Origin: JBBSVE01 sp038233815
GTDB lineage: Bacteria > Pseudomonadota > Alphaproteobacteria > Rhodobacterales > Rhodobacteraceae
Assembly (NCBI GenBank): GCA_038233815.1
Contig: JBBSVE010000186.1
Span: 1 to 5,320, forward strand
Direction of reading: 5' to 3'
DNA: 5,320 nt
The position numbers were made by a program, and so were the translations under genes. Each line of letters starts with the position of its first letter. The stretch's first letter is position 1. A model generated the notes under the pieces. The model was not told where the DNA came from. It worked only from the letters and a program-made list of their open reading frames with translations, and searched no databases. Positions 1-5,218 of the stretch are shown here, one piece after another.

Positions 1-1
1 C

Positions 2-259
2 GCCAATGCCACGCTGGCGCTGAAGTCCAATGGAACCGGGACCATCGCGCTGGAGACGCTGGGCGAGACGCGGATTTCCTATCTCGTCTGCTGGCCGCAC
101 GTGCGGCCGTGGCATTTCGCAAAGACCCAGCCCTCGCTTCGCTGCATCCCCGACGCCGCCCGCGTGGCGCGGCTTCTGTCCGAGGCCGCGGAGACCCGGC
201 TGAACGAACCCGTCGTCGCACGGTCGGCACCCGCCATGACGCTCGCCGCCGCGGAATAG
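2..259 (+). CDS. puhB: PuhB, photosynthetic reaction-centre assembly protein (3' end only)
   Basis: The reading frame is open from the left edge to the TAG at 257-259 and gives the last 85 residues of a protein that starts outside the window. It contains the segment ISYLVCWPHVRPWHF followed by LRCIPDAARVARLL, which I recognise as the C-terminal part of PuhB (bacterial PH-like domain end, with the WPH-RPWHF and L-IPDA motifs). PuhB is an inner-membrane protein that helps assemble the reaction centre and is normally encoded between puhA and puhC. The gene directly downstream here is puhC, which fits. The stop codon lies inside the puhC ribosome binding site, so the two genes are probably translationally linked. 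The identification rests on a short tail plus context; the N-terminal membrane segments cannot be examined. Confidence 0.88.
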   Translation, partial: ANATLALKSNGTGTIALETLGETRISYLVCWPHVRPWHFAKTQPSLRCIPDAARVARLLSEAAETRLNEPVVARSAPAMTLAAAE

Positions 260-263
260 GAGA
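258..263 (+). promoter_or_regulatory. puhC ribosome binding site overlapping the puhB stop
   Basis: AGGAGA lies six bases before the puhC ATG and includes the last two bases of the puhB stop codon TAG (257-259). Ribosomes terminating on puhB therefore sit on the puhC initiation site, which suggests coupled translation. The sequence is seen directly; the coupling is inferred. Confidence 0.8.
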
Positions 264-269
264 CTGCCC

Positions 270-722
270 ATGACCACCCGGACCCGCCCCGAACCCGCGC
301 GCGAGATGATCCCGGCGCACCTGCTCCGCGCCATGCTGGCACTGGTGATCGCGAGCCTGATCCTCGTCAGCTACTCCGTCCTGTCCGGGCGCGGTCATGT
401 GGGAACGCCGGAGCCGGCGCGGATTGTGGCCGAACGCGATATCATCCTGAAGGGCGGCGGCGCGCAGGCGGTGACGGTTCTGGATGCGAACGGCGCGCTT
501 CTCATGGACCTGCCGCATGGTGGCTTCATCACCGTCATCCAGAATGGGTTGGAGCGTGCAAGGCACGTCGCGGGTATTGATCCCCAGCGGCCAGTGCGTA
601 TTGTGGAATATGCCAACGGGCGCCTGACCGTTCTCGACGATGCAACGGGATGGAGCGCGGAACTGGGCGCCTTCGGGTCCGACAACCGGGCTTCGTTCGA
701 GCGGCTGATGGCGCAGAAGTAG
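270..722 (+). CDS. puhC: PuhC, photosynthetic complex assembly protein
   Basis: The protein has 150 residues. A short basic N-terminus is followed by one hydrophobic segment at about residues 18-38 (LLRAMLALVIASLILVSYSV), then a soluble domain of about 110 residues, which implies an N-terminal membrane anchor with a periplasmic domain. The domain has the PuhC-type pattern ARIVAERDIILKG, a short Asp-Gly-like turn region (LDANGALL), HGGFITV and a C-terminal SFERLM segment. Members of this family support assembly or organisation of the reaction centre and LH1 in Rhodobacter. The ATG at 270 is supported by AGGAGA at 258-263, six bases upstream and overlapping the puhB stop. Length and gene position between puhB and the acsF region match the family. 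The exact biochemical role is not settled even in studied species. Confidence 0.92.
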   Translation: MTTRTRPEPAREMIPAHLLRAMLALVIASLILVSYSVLSGRGHVGTPEPARIVAERDIILKGGGAQAVTVLDANGALLMDLPHGGFITVIQNGLERARHVAGIDPQRPVRIVEYANGRLTVLDDATGWSAELGAFGSDNRASFERLMAQK

Positions 723-738
723 CACGAGGGGGCGGGTA

Positions 739-1035
739 ATGGGACTGTTCAGCAAGACCACCGAGGACGTCCCCTGCACGGTCGAGGTGAGCCATCGGTT
801 CGAAAGCCTCTACGCCCATGTCCGCTTCAACAACGGTGCCGTCGTCTTTCCGGGCGACGAGGTGCTGGTCCACGGCGCGCCGGTTCTGGCGGCCTACGGC
901 GAGGTGATCTCCGAGGACCGGCAGGCCACCATCACGCGGGCGGGGGCGCTGGAGCGTCTCTGGGTACGGATGACCGGTGATTTCGGCTTCATGGAGCTCT
1001 GCGAATTTTCCTTTTCGGACGAGGTGACACTATGA
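739..1035 (+). CDS. bciE: BciE, small auxiliary subunit of the oxygen-dependent Mg-protoporphyrin ester cyclase
   Basis: This is a 98-residue soluble protein with no signal peptide or membrane segment. Visible features are MGLFSKT at the start, a middle part rich in short beta-type stretches (residues 24-57, including VVFPGDEVLVHGAPV and AYGEVISE) and an acidic C-terminus (MELCEFSFSDEVTL). In photosynthetic alphaproteobacteria the small gene between puhC and acsF is bciE, whose product is required for AcsF cyclase activity, much as Ycf54 supports the plant and cyanobacterial enzyme. I assign it from this position, its size and the conserved-looking sequence, not from a motif of known mechanism. 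The ATG at 739 follows GAGGGGG (726-732) with six bases between. Its stop overlaps the acsF start as ATGA (1032-1035), which suggests the two subunits are translated together in matched amounts. Confidence 0.82.
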   Translation: MGLFSKTTEDVPCTVEVSHRFESLYAHVRFNNGAVVFPGDEVLVHGAPVLAAYGEVISEDRQATITRAGALERLWVRMTGDFGFMELCEFSFSDEVTL

Positions 1036-2129
1036 ACGCGACCCCCAAGGGCCTCGACGCCGACTATGCCGAGCTTGCCGCATCGCAGCCCGTCGACACG
1101 ACCGCGATGGCGACCGAGACGACGATGCTCAACCCGCGGTTCTACACCACCGATTTCGACGAGATGGACCGGACCGACGTGACCCCTGTCCGCAAGGACT
1201 GGGACGCACTGCTGGAGGAGATGCGCGCCGACCCGAACAAGGGCCATTTCAAGAAGAACGCCGAATGGGATGCGGACTGGGAGGGGATGGACCCGAAGCT
1301 CAGGCGTGAATTCATCGATTTCCTCGTCTCCTCCTGCACCGCGGAGTTTTCGGGCTGCGTGCTCTACAAGGAGATGAAGCGGCGCGGCAACAATCCCGAC
1401 ATCTGCGCGCTGTTCAGCTACATGGCCCGCGACGAGGCCCGCCATGCCGGCTTCATCAACGACGCGCTGCGCGAGGCGGGCGTGGCCGTCAATCTGGGCT
1501 TTCTGACCAAGGCCAAGAAATACACCTATTTCCGACCGAAGTTCATCTATTACGCCACCTACCTTTCGGAAAAGATCGGCTATGCCCGCTACATCACGAT
1601 CTATCGCCATCTGGAGGCCAATCCCGACCAGCGGTTCCACCCGATCTTCAAATGGTTCCGCGAATGGTGCAACGACGAGTTCCGCCACGGCGAGGCCTTC
1701 GCGCTTCTGATGCGGACCGATCCGAAGCTTACGAACGGGTTTGCCAACAAGCTCTGGATCCGGTTCTTCCTGACGGCAGTCTATTCCACGATGTTCGTGC
1801 GCGATCATGCCCGCCCCGAGTTTCACAAGGCGCTCGGCGTCGATATCGAATGGTATGACCAGGAAGTTTTCCGCAAGACCTCCACCGTCGCGCGGCAGGT
1901 GTTCCCGATCGAAATCGACATTGACCATCCCCGCTGGCTGCCCTCGCTGCGCCGGATGCGCGATGCGTTCGGTCAGATGGATGCGGGCAAGCGGCAGGGC
2001 GGTGCCGGCGGATGGATCAAGACCAAGCTCGGGATGGCCAAGGCAGCGTCGGCCTTCGTGCAGATCTACACCATTCCCGTGATCCGGCAGGAGCCGCCGC
2101 AAGAGGTGCGACTGGAGCCGGTCTATTGA
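1032..2129 (+). CDS. acsF: AcsF, oxygen-dependent Mg-protoporphyrin IX monomethyl ester cyclase
   Basis: AcsF is the diiron oxygenase that uses O2 to convert Mg-protoporphyrin IX monomethyl ester to 3,8-divinyl protochlorophyllide, forming the fifth (isocyclic) ring of bacteriochlorophyll. The protein has 365 residues, the usual family length. Two carboxylate-histidine motifs of the rubrerythrin/ferritin-like fold are intact: DEARH at residues 134-138 and DEFRH at 215-219. Further carboxylates that may complete the site include E105 in TAEFSG, E180 and E195 (exact ligand assignment is my inference). The segments EMDRTDVTPVRKDWDALLEEM, YFRPKFIYYATYLSEKIGYA and FPIEIDIDHP are typical of the family. 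The ATG at 1032 overlaps the bciE stop and is preceded by GAGGTGA (1021-1027). A cyclase of this type implies pigment synthesis with oxygen present; whether the anaerobic BchE enzyme also exists cannot be seen here. Confidence 0.97.
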   Translation: MNATPKGLDADYAELAASQPVDTTAMATETTMLNPRFYTTDFDEMDRTDVTPVRKDWDALLEEMRADPNKGHFKKNAEWDADWEGMDPKLRREFIDFLVSSCTAEFSGCVLYKEMKRRGNNPDICALFSYMARDEARHAGFINDALREAGVAVNLGFLTKAKKYTYFRPKFIYYATYLSEKIGYARYITIYRHLEANPDQRFHPIFKWFREWCNDEFRHGEAFALLMRTDPKLTNGFANKLWIRFFLTAVYSTMFVRDHARPEFHKALGVDIEWYDQEVFRKTSTVARQVFPIEIDIDHPRWLPSLRRMRDAFGQMDAGKRQGGAGGWIKTKLGMAKAASAFVQIYTIPVIRQEPPQEVRLEPVY

Positions 2130-2169
2130 CCTCCAACCGACATTGCGCCTCCCGGCGGGGATGGACGAG

Positions 2170-2979
2170 ATGATCGACAGCCCGTGGTTTGCCGTCTTGG
2201 CGACCCTGTTCCTCTGGTGGTTCTCCACGGGCATCATACTCTGGCGGGTGCGGGTCGCCGACAACGGCACGGCGCAGGACCATGTGAATTCCGTCATCAT
2301 CGGGCTGCCGCTGCTGGCGGTGGGGGCCGCCGCCACGCGCGCATCGTTGTCGGACCTGTCGGCCACCGGGATCTATCTCGCCTTCCTCGCGGCGCTGGCG
2401 CTCTGGGCGTGGATCGAGCTTGCGTTCCTCTCCGGCGTCGTGACCGGTCCGAACCGGGAGGATTGCCCGCCCTTCCTCTCCACCACCGATCGGTTCTGGC
2501 GCGCGCTGGGCACCATCGCCTGGCACGAGGCGCTGCTGATCGCGACGCTTGCAGGGCTCGGGCTCGTCACGATCCATGCCGCCAACCCGTTTGCCTTCGG
2601 CACCTTCGCGCTGTTGTTCATCGCGCGGATCTCGGCCAAGCTGAACCTGTTCCTTGGCGTTCCGCGCATCAACACGCAGTTCCTGCCCAAACCCCTGTCG
2701 CACCTGTCCAGCCATTTCCGCATCGGCCGGATCACGCCGTTCTTCCCGATCTCCGTCTCCGCCCTGACCGTCTTTTCTGCCCTGTTGCTGGAGCGGGCGG
2801 TCAACGTGACCCATCCCGGCATGTCGGTGGGTTACAGCCTGCTGACCTGTCTCTGCCTTCTCGCCCTTCTGGAACACTGGTTCATGGTGCTCCCCTTCCC
2901 GGACGAGAAACTCTGGCGCTGGATGATTCCGGCCGCAAAATCACGAAAAGAACAGCTCGAGGACGCCAATGGACTTTGA
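2170..2979 (+). CDS. puhE: PuhE, seven-helix photosynthetic complex assembly protein 2
   Basis: From the ATG at 2170 the protein has 269 residues and seven likely membrane helices, at about residues 5-25, 41-58, 66-91, 114-135, 140-162, 190-208 and 218-241. The stretch after helix 5, with KLNLFLGVPRIN, and the C-terminal part LEHWFMVLPFPDEKLWRW are hallmarks of the PuhE family. In Rhodobacter capsulatus, PuhE was proposed to modulate bacteriochlorophyll production and to be needed for a normal switch to phototrophic growth; its biochemical activity is unknown. The same frame is open further upstream: a TTG at 2143 has no ribosome binding site, and an ATG at 2161 directly abuts GGCGGGG. I prefer 2170 because GGGG (2157-2160) is nine bases upstream and the product then begins MIDSPWFAVL, as family members do. 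The gene overlaps hemA by 11 bp. Confidence 0.92.
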   Translation: MIDSPWFAVLATLFLWWFSTGIILWRVRVADNGTAQDHVNSVIIGLPLLAVGAAATRASLSDLSATGIYLAFLAALALWAWIELAFLSGVVTGPNREDCPPFLSTTDRFWRALGTIAWHEALLIATLAGLGLVTIHAANPFAFGTFALLFIARISAKLNLFLGVPRINTQFLPKPLSHLSSHFRIGRITPFFPISVSALTVFSALLLERAVNVTHPGMSVGYSLLTCLCLLALLEHWFMVLPFPDEKLWRWMIPAAKSRKEQLEDANGL

Positions 2980-4180
2980 CCAGATCTTCCGCACCCAGCT
3001 TGATGCCCTGAAGGCCGAAGGGAACTACCGCATCTTTGCCGAACTGGAGCGCAAGCGCGGCGAATTTCCCAAAGCCAACAGCCACAGGGACGGCGATATC
3101 CACGAGATCACGGTCTGGTGCTCGAACGACTACCTCGGCATGGGGCAGCATCCCGATGTCGTGGGCGCGATGGTGGATTGCGTCCAGTCGCACGGCACGG
3201 GCGCGGGCGGCACGCGCAACATCTCCGGCACCAACCACATGCATCTGCTGCTGGAGGCGGAGCTCGCGGATCTGCATGGCAAGAAGGCGGCCCTCCTCTT
3301 CACCTCGGGCTATGTGTCGAACTGGGCCGCCCTGTCCACGCTGGGTGCGCGAATCCCGAACGTGGTGATCCTGTCGGACGCCGGAAACCACGCCTCGATG
3401 ATCGAAGGGGTGCGCCATTCGCGCGCCGACAAGGTGATCTGGGCGCATAACGACTGGCGCGATCTGGACCGCAAGCTCGCGGCCGTCGGCGACCGCCCGA
3501 AGCTCGTGGCGTTCGAGAGCGTCTATTCGATGGACGGCGACGTGGCCCCGATGCGCGAGATCGTCGAGGTGGCCGAGGCGCATGGCGCGATGACCTATCT
3601 CGACGAGGTGCACGCCGTCGGCATGTATGGCCCCCGCGGCGGTGGCATATCGGAACGCGAGGGGCTGGCCCACCGGATCGACCTGATCGAGGGCACGCTC
3701 GGCAAGGCCTTCGGCGTCGTGGGCGGCTACATTACCGGAAGTCCGGAGTTGTGCGATTTCATCCGCAGTTTCGCGTCGGGCTTCATCTTCACGACAGCCC
3801 TGCCCCCCGCCGTAGCGGCAGCGGCGACGGCCTCCGTCCGGCATCTCAAGGGTTCGCAAGTGGAACGGGACCGCCAGAAGGCGCAGGTCGCCAAATTGCG
3901 CGCCCGCCTTGACCATCTGGGCATTCCCCATATGTCCAATGAGAGCCATATCGTTCCGGTCGTGATCGGCGATCCTGTAAAATGCCGCATGATCTCCGAC
4001 ATCCTGATGCGAGACTGGGGTATCTATGTCCAACCGATCAACTATCCCACCGTCGCCAAGGGAACCGAGCGGCTGCGCATCACCCCCTCACCGTTCCATA
4101 CCGACGCGGACATCGACACGTTGGCCCATGCGCTCAACGCACTTTGGCAACGCTGTGCGCTGTCGCGCGCGGTGGCCTGA
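2969..4180 (+). CDS. hemA: HemA, 5-aminolevulinate synthase
   Basis: HemA is a PLP enzyme that condenses glycine and succinyl-CoA into 5-aminolevulinate, the first committed step to heme and bacteriochlorophyll by the C4 (Shemin) route used by alphaproteobacteria. The protein has 403 residues, normal for the family. Landmarks: the N-terminal RIFAELER and WCSNDYLGMGQHP; GTGAGGTRNISGTNH (residues 76-90); the cofactor-stacking histidine in NHASM (H141); the cofactor-binding aspartate in YLDEVHAVGMYG (D212); the Schiff-base lysine in GTLGKAFGVVGG (K246); and INYPTVAKGTERLRITP near the end. All expected residues are present. GAGGA at 2959-2963 precedes the ATG by five bases, inside the puhE coding end, so expression is linked to puhE. 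Its place in the photosynthesis cluster suggests a copy co-regulated with pigment synthesis; another synthase gene could exist elsewhere. Confidence 0.98.
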   Translation: MDFDQIFRTQLDALKAEGNYRIFAELERKRGEFPKANSHRDGDIHEITVWCSNDYLGMGQHPDVVGAMVDCVQSHGTGAGGTRNISGTNHMHLLLEAELADLHGKKAALLFTSGYVSNWAALSTLGARIPNVVILSDAGNHASMIEGVRHSRADKVIWAHNDWRDLDRKLAAVGDRPKLVAFESVYSMDGDVAPMREIVEVAEAHGAMTYLDEVHAVGMYGPRGGGISEREGLAHRIDLIEGTLGKAFGVVGGYITGSPELCDFIRSFASGFIFTTALPPAVAAAATASVRHLKGSQVERDRQKAQVAKLRARLDHLGIPHMSNESHIVPVVIGDPVKCRMISDILMRDWGIYVQPINYPTVAKGTERLRITPSPFHTDADIDTLAHALNALWQRCALSRAVA

Positions 4181-4192
4181 TCCACAACGAAC

Positions 4193-4207
4193 CGACGCTT
4201 GGCGTCG
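4193..4207 (+). other. Short perfect hairpin in the hemA-cycA gap
   Basis: CGACGC (4193-4198) and GCGTCG (4202-4207) are exact inverted repeats around a three-base TTG loop, starting 12 bases after the hemA stop. There is no T-run behind it, so it is not a typical intrinsic terminator. It could act as a 3'-end stabiliser for the hemA message or a processing signal that lets cycA mRNA accumulate separately. Both roles are inferred. Confidence 0.45.
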
Positions 4208-4237
4208 CGAACTCCACCTGAGATGACACTGCACATG

Positions 4238-4244
4238 AAGGAGA
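4238..4244 (+). promoter_or_regulatory. cycA ribosome binding site
   Basis: AAGGAGA sits five bases before the ATG at 4250 and decides the start. Upstream in-frame options (TTG at 4199, ATG at 4223, ATG at 4235) lack a comparable site. The last of these would overlap this site and would put charged residues (MKETR) ahead of the signal peptide. Confidence 0.8.
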
Positions 4245-4249
4245 CACGG

Positions 4250-4687
4250 ATGAAGATCGAACTGGCCATGCTCGCGGTTCTGGCCACCGCAGCCGCCCCT
4301 GCCTTTGCCGCCGGAGACGCCGCCAAGGGCAAGGTGGTTTTCAACCAGTGCCAGACCTGCCACTCAGTCGTCGACAACGATGGCAAGATGCTCGCTGGCC
4401 GCGGCGGGAAGATCGGCCCGAACCTCTACGGCGTCTTCGGCCGCACGGCAGGCACTTGGGACGATTTCAAATACGGCAAGTCGATCGTCGCCGCAGGCGC
4501 CGCCGGGCTGGTATGGGATGAGGCGCATTTCGTCAAATATGTGCAAGACCCGGCCGGCTTCCTGAAGGAGCAGCTGGGCGATCCCAGCGCAAAGGCCAAG
4601 ATGGCTTTCAAACTCCGCAAGGAGTCGGATGCCGAGGACGTCTATGCGTATCTCCTGCAATTCAGCCCCGACGCCCCCGCCAACTGA
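4250..4687 (+). CDS. cycA: Cytochrome c2, periplasmic electron carrier
   Basis: The precursor has 145 residues. Residues 1-20 form a signal peptide (MKIELAMLAVLATAAAPAFA) with a likely cleavage after AFA, leaving a mature protein of about 125 residues in the periplasm. The heme attachment site is CQTCH (C34, C37, H38 of the precursor), and M118 in KAKMAFKL is the likely sixth iron ligand. The segments FNQCQTCH, GPNLYGVFGRTAGT, WDEAHFVKYVQDPAGFLKE and the lengthened loop before the ligand methionine match Rhodobacter-type (long) cytochrome c2. It shuttles electrons from the cytochrome bc1 complex to the photo-oxidised reaction centre and can also feed respiratory oxidases. It lies 69 bp after hemA in the same direction and is followed by a strong terminator, so it is the last gene of the cluster. 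Cofactor attachment would need the Ccm system encoded elsewhere. Confidence 0.96.
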   Translation: MKIELAMLAVLATAAAPAFAAGDAAKGKVVFNQCQTCHSVVDNDGKMLAGRGGKIGPNLYGVFGRTAGTWDDFKYGKSIVAAGAAGLVWDEAHFVKYVQDPAGFLKEQLGDPSAKAKMAFKLRKESDAEDVYAYLLQFSPDAPAN

Positions 4688-4701
4688 TCTGCGCTGCGAC
4701 C

Positions 4702-4740
4702 AGGAAAGGCTCCCCGCCCTGCGGGAGCCTTTCCTTCTTT
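4702..4740 (+). terminator. Rho-independent terminator after cycA
   Basis: A 13-bp perfect stem pairs AGGAAAGGCTCCC (4702-4714) with GGGAGCCTTTCCT (4723-4735) around an eight-base loop, followed by the T-rich tail TTCTTT (4735-4740). It begins 14 bases after the cycA stop. With one C bulged, the stem can extend inward through CCCGC/GCGGG to a three-base loop. It marks the end of the photosynthesis transcript. Confidence 0.92.
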
Positions 4741-4832
4741 ACCGCTCTCTTCGCGGTGCCAAGCCCGAAGCGGACGTCTATGCACCGTTGAGAGCGACGA
4801 GCGATGCAGGATTGTGTGTTCCCCATCAGATA
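4741..4832. other. Unassigned spacer between cycA terminator and insertion sequence
   Basis: These 92 bases contain no reading frame with a recognisable product, no clear promoter and no repeat that I can identify. The non-coding stretch from the cycA stop to the first insertion sequence end is 145 bases in total, including the terminator. Confidence 0.6.
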
Positions 4833-4847
4833 GGCATTGCTGCAAAA
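4833..4847 (+). repeat. Probable left terminal inverted repeat of the IS903-like element
   Basis: GGCATTGCTGCAAAA differs slightly from the GGCTTTGTTGCA start common in IS903-group elements. Its partner would be at the missing right end, so the repeat cannot be confirmed within the window. Confidence 0.6.
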
Positions 4848-4880
4848 CTCTCGCTGCAAAGGATTCACATTTCGGATCCA

Positions 4881-4918
4881 TGCGGTTAGAGGGGGCTGCG
4901 GGAGAAAGCCTAACCGCA
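4881..4918. repeat. 9-bp inverted repeat just ahead of the IS903-like transposase frame
   Basis: TGCGGTTAG (4881-4889) and CTAACCGCA (4910-4918) are exact inverted repeats separated by 20 bases. In RNA read through from outside, this hairpin would enclose the expected transposase start region. Some insertion sequences use such structures to block translation from external transcripts, but that role is an inference here. Confidence 0.45.
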
Positions 4919-5193
4919 CCCGTACGACGAACTGGTCCAGCTACAATCAAGCACTCGAAACGTGCGATTCACTGCTGATCTGGCTGGACAAGGAGATGAC
5001 CTGACCCGCGCCGCACCGGGGGGGCCGGGGGCGCCCGCCGGTCTTCTCGAAGGCGGCGATCCTGTTGTGCCTGTTGATCAAGGTGCTGATCATTCGGCCG
5101 CCCGGGCAGACTGCGGGAATGGTCGCTAGTCTGCTGCTCTGGCGGGGCTGGACTGGTCCGTCTCCGATGTCTCTACCCTGTGCCGCGGGCAGA
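4897..5193 (+). pseudogene. IS5-family transposase remnant (start lost, nonsense codon, frameshift, truncated)
   Basis: Frame 1 reads GRKPNRTRTTNWSSYNQAL, then LLIWLDKEMT, a TGA at 5002-5004, and then PHRGGRGRPPVFSKAAILL and CLLIKVL up to about 5136. After a one-base loss at 5137-5138, frame 3 continues LAGLDWSVSDVSTLCRGQ to 5192. In intact IS903-like transposases I recognise the same order: TTNW-YN-AL, IWFD-EM-W, GRGR-P-FSDAAI, CL-IKVLF, then GLDW-VPD-STLCRRQ. The TGA falls where a tryptophan is usual, so it is probably TGG to TGA. No ATG or GTG is found in frame at the expected start (codons GGC-TGC-GGG-AGA). The DDE catalytic core would lie downstream and is absent. The copy is therefore inactive. 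Confidence 0.85.
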
Positions 5194-5211
5194 GTAAGCG
5201 CCCGATTGGCG
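5194..5211 (-). repeat. Probable terminal inverted repeat of the IS66-family element
   Basis: GTAAGCGCCCGATTGGCG has the GTAA start of IS66-type ends and lies between the break in IS5 transposase similarity and the tnpC stop. The inner limit of the repeat is a guess because the matching left end is outside the window. Confidence 0.65.
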
Positions 5212-5218
5212 CCGCGGT

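Larger units (their letters stand above)
4833..5193 (+). mobile_element. Decayed IS5-family (IS903-like) insertion sequence, left part only
   Basis: The left end is placed at 4833, where GGCATTGCTGCAAAA resembles the GGC-TTTG-TTGCA termini typical of the IS903 group of IS5-family elements. About 65 bases later a frame coding for the N-terminus of an IS5-type transposase begins, read on the + strand away from this end as expected. Protein similarity continues to 5192 and then stops abruptly where an IS66-type end starts at 5194. The rest of the element, including its right inverted repeat, should lie beyond the second insertion or be lost. The family call comes from recognised transposase motifs and the terminal sequence, without a database match. 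Confidence 0.8.

Noticed and set aside
2143..2169. Upstream TTG (2143) and ATG (2161) starts for puhE
   Set aside because: The TTG has no ribosome binding site, and the ATG at 2161 abuts its only purine-rich stretch. The ATG at 2170 has better spacing and a family-like N-terminus.
894..2366. 490-codon open frame on the - strand opposite acsF
   Set aside because: It is antisense to a clear diiron cyclase gene, its product shows no family pattern, and long antisense open frames are expected opposite GC-rich codon usage.
2017..2877. 286-codon open frame on the - strand opposite puhE
   Set aside because: Its product is a low-complexity Arg/Glu/Gly-rich string typical of reverse translation of GC-rich membrane protein genes.
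2882..4033. 383-codon open frame on the - strand opposite hemA
   Set aside because: It is a shadow of hemA, whose active-site motifs are intact; no recognisable motifs or ribosome binding site.
4199..4249. Longer cycA product starting at TTG 4199, ATG 4223 or ATG 4235
   Set aside because: These would place charged residues before a normal signal peptide, and only the ATG at 4250 has a well-spaced AAGGAGA.
4181..4249. PpsR/CrtJ-type operator (TGT-N12-ACA) or a sigma-70-like promoter before cycA
   Set aside because: I found no TGT-N12-ACA palindrome in the gap, and the TTGGCG at 4199 lacks a convincing -10 partner.
4629..4889. 86-codon + strand frame running from the end of cycA into the spacer
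   Set aside because: It overlaps cycA, crosses the terminator stem and enters the insertion sequence end; the product has no recognisable features.
5018..5031. G-rich run (seven G, CC, five G) as a G-quadruplex or programmed frameshift site
   Set aside because: Only two long G-runs are present, and the transposase frame reads straight through (HRGGRGRPP), so no slippage is needed here.
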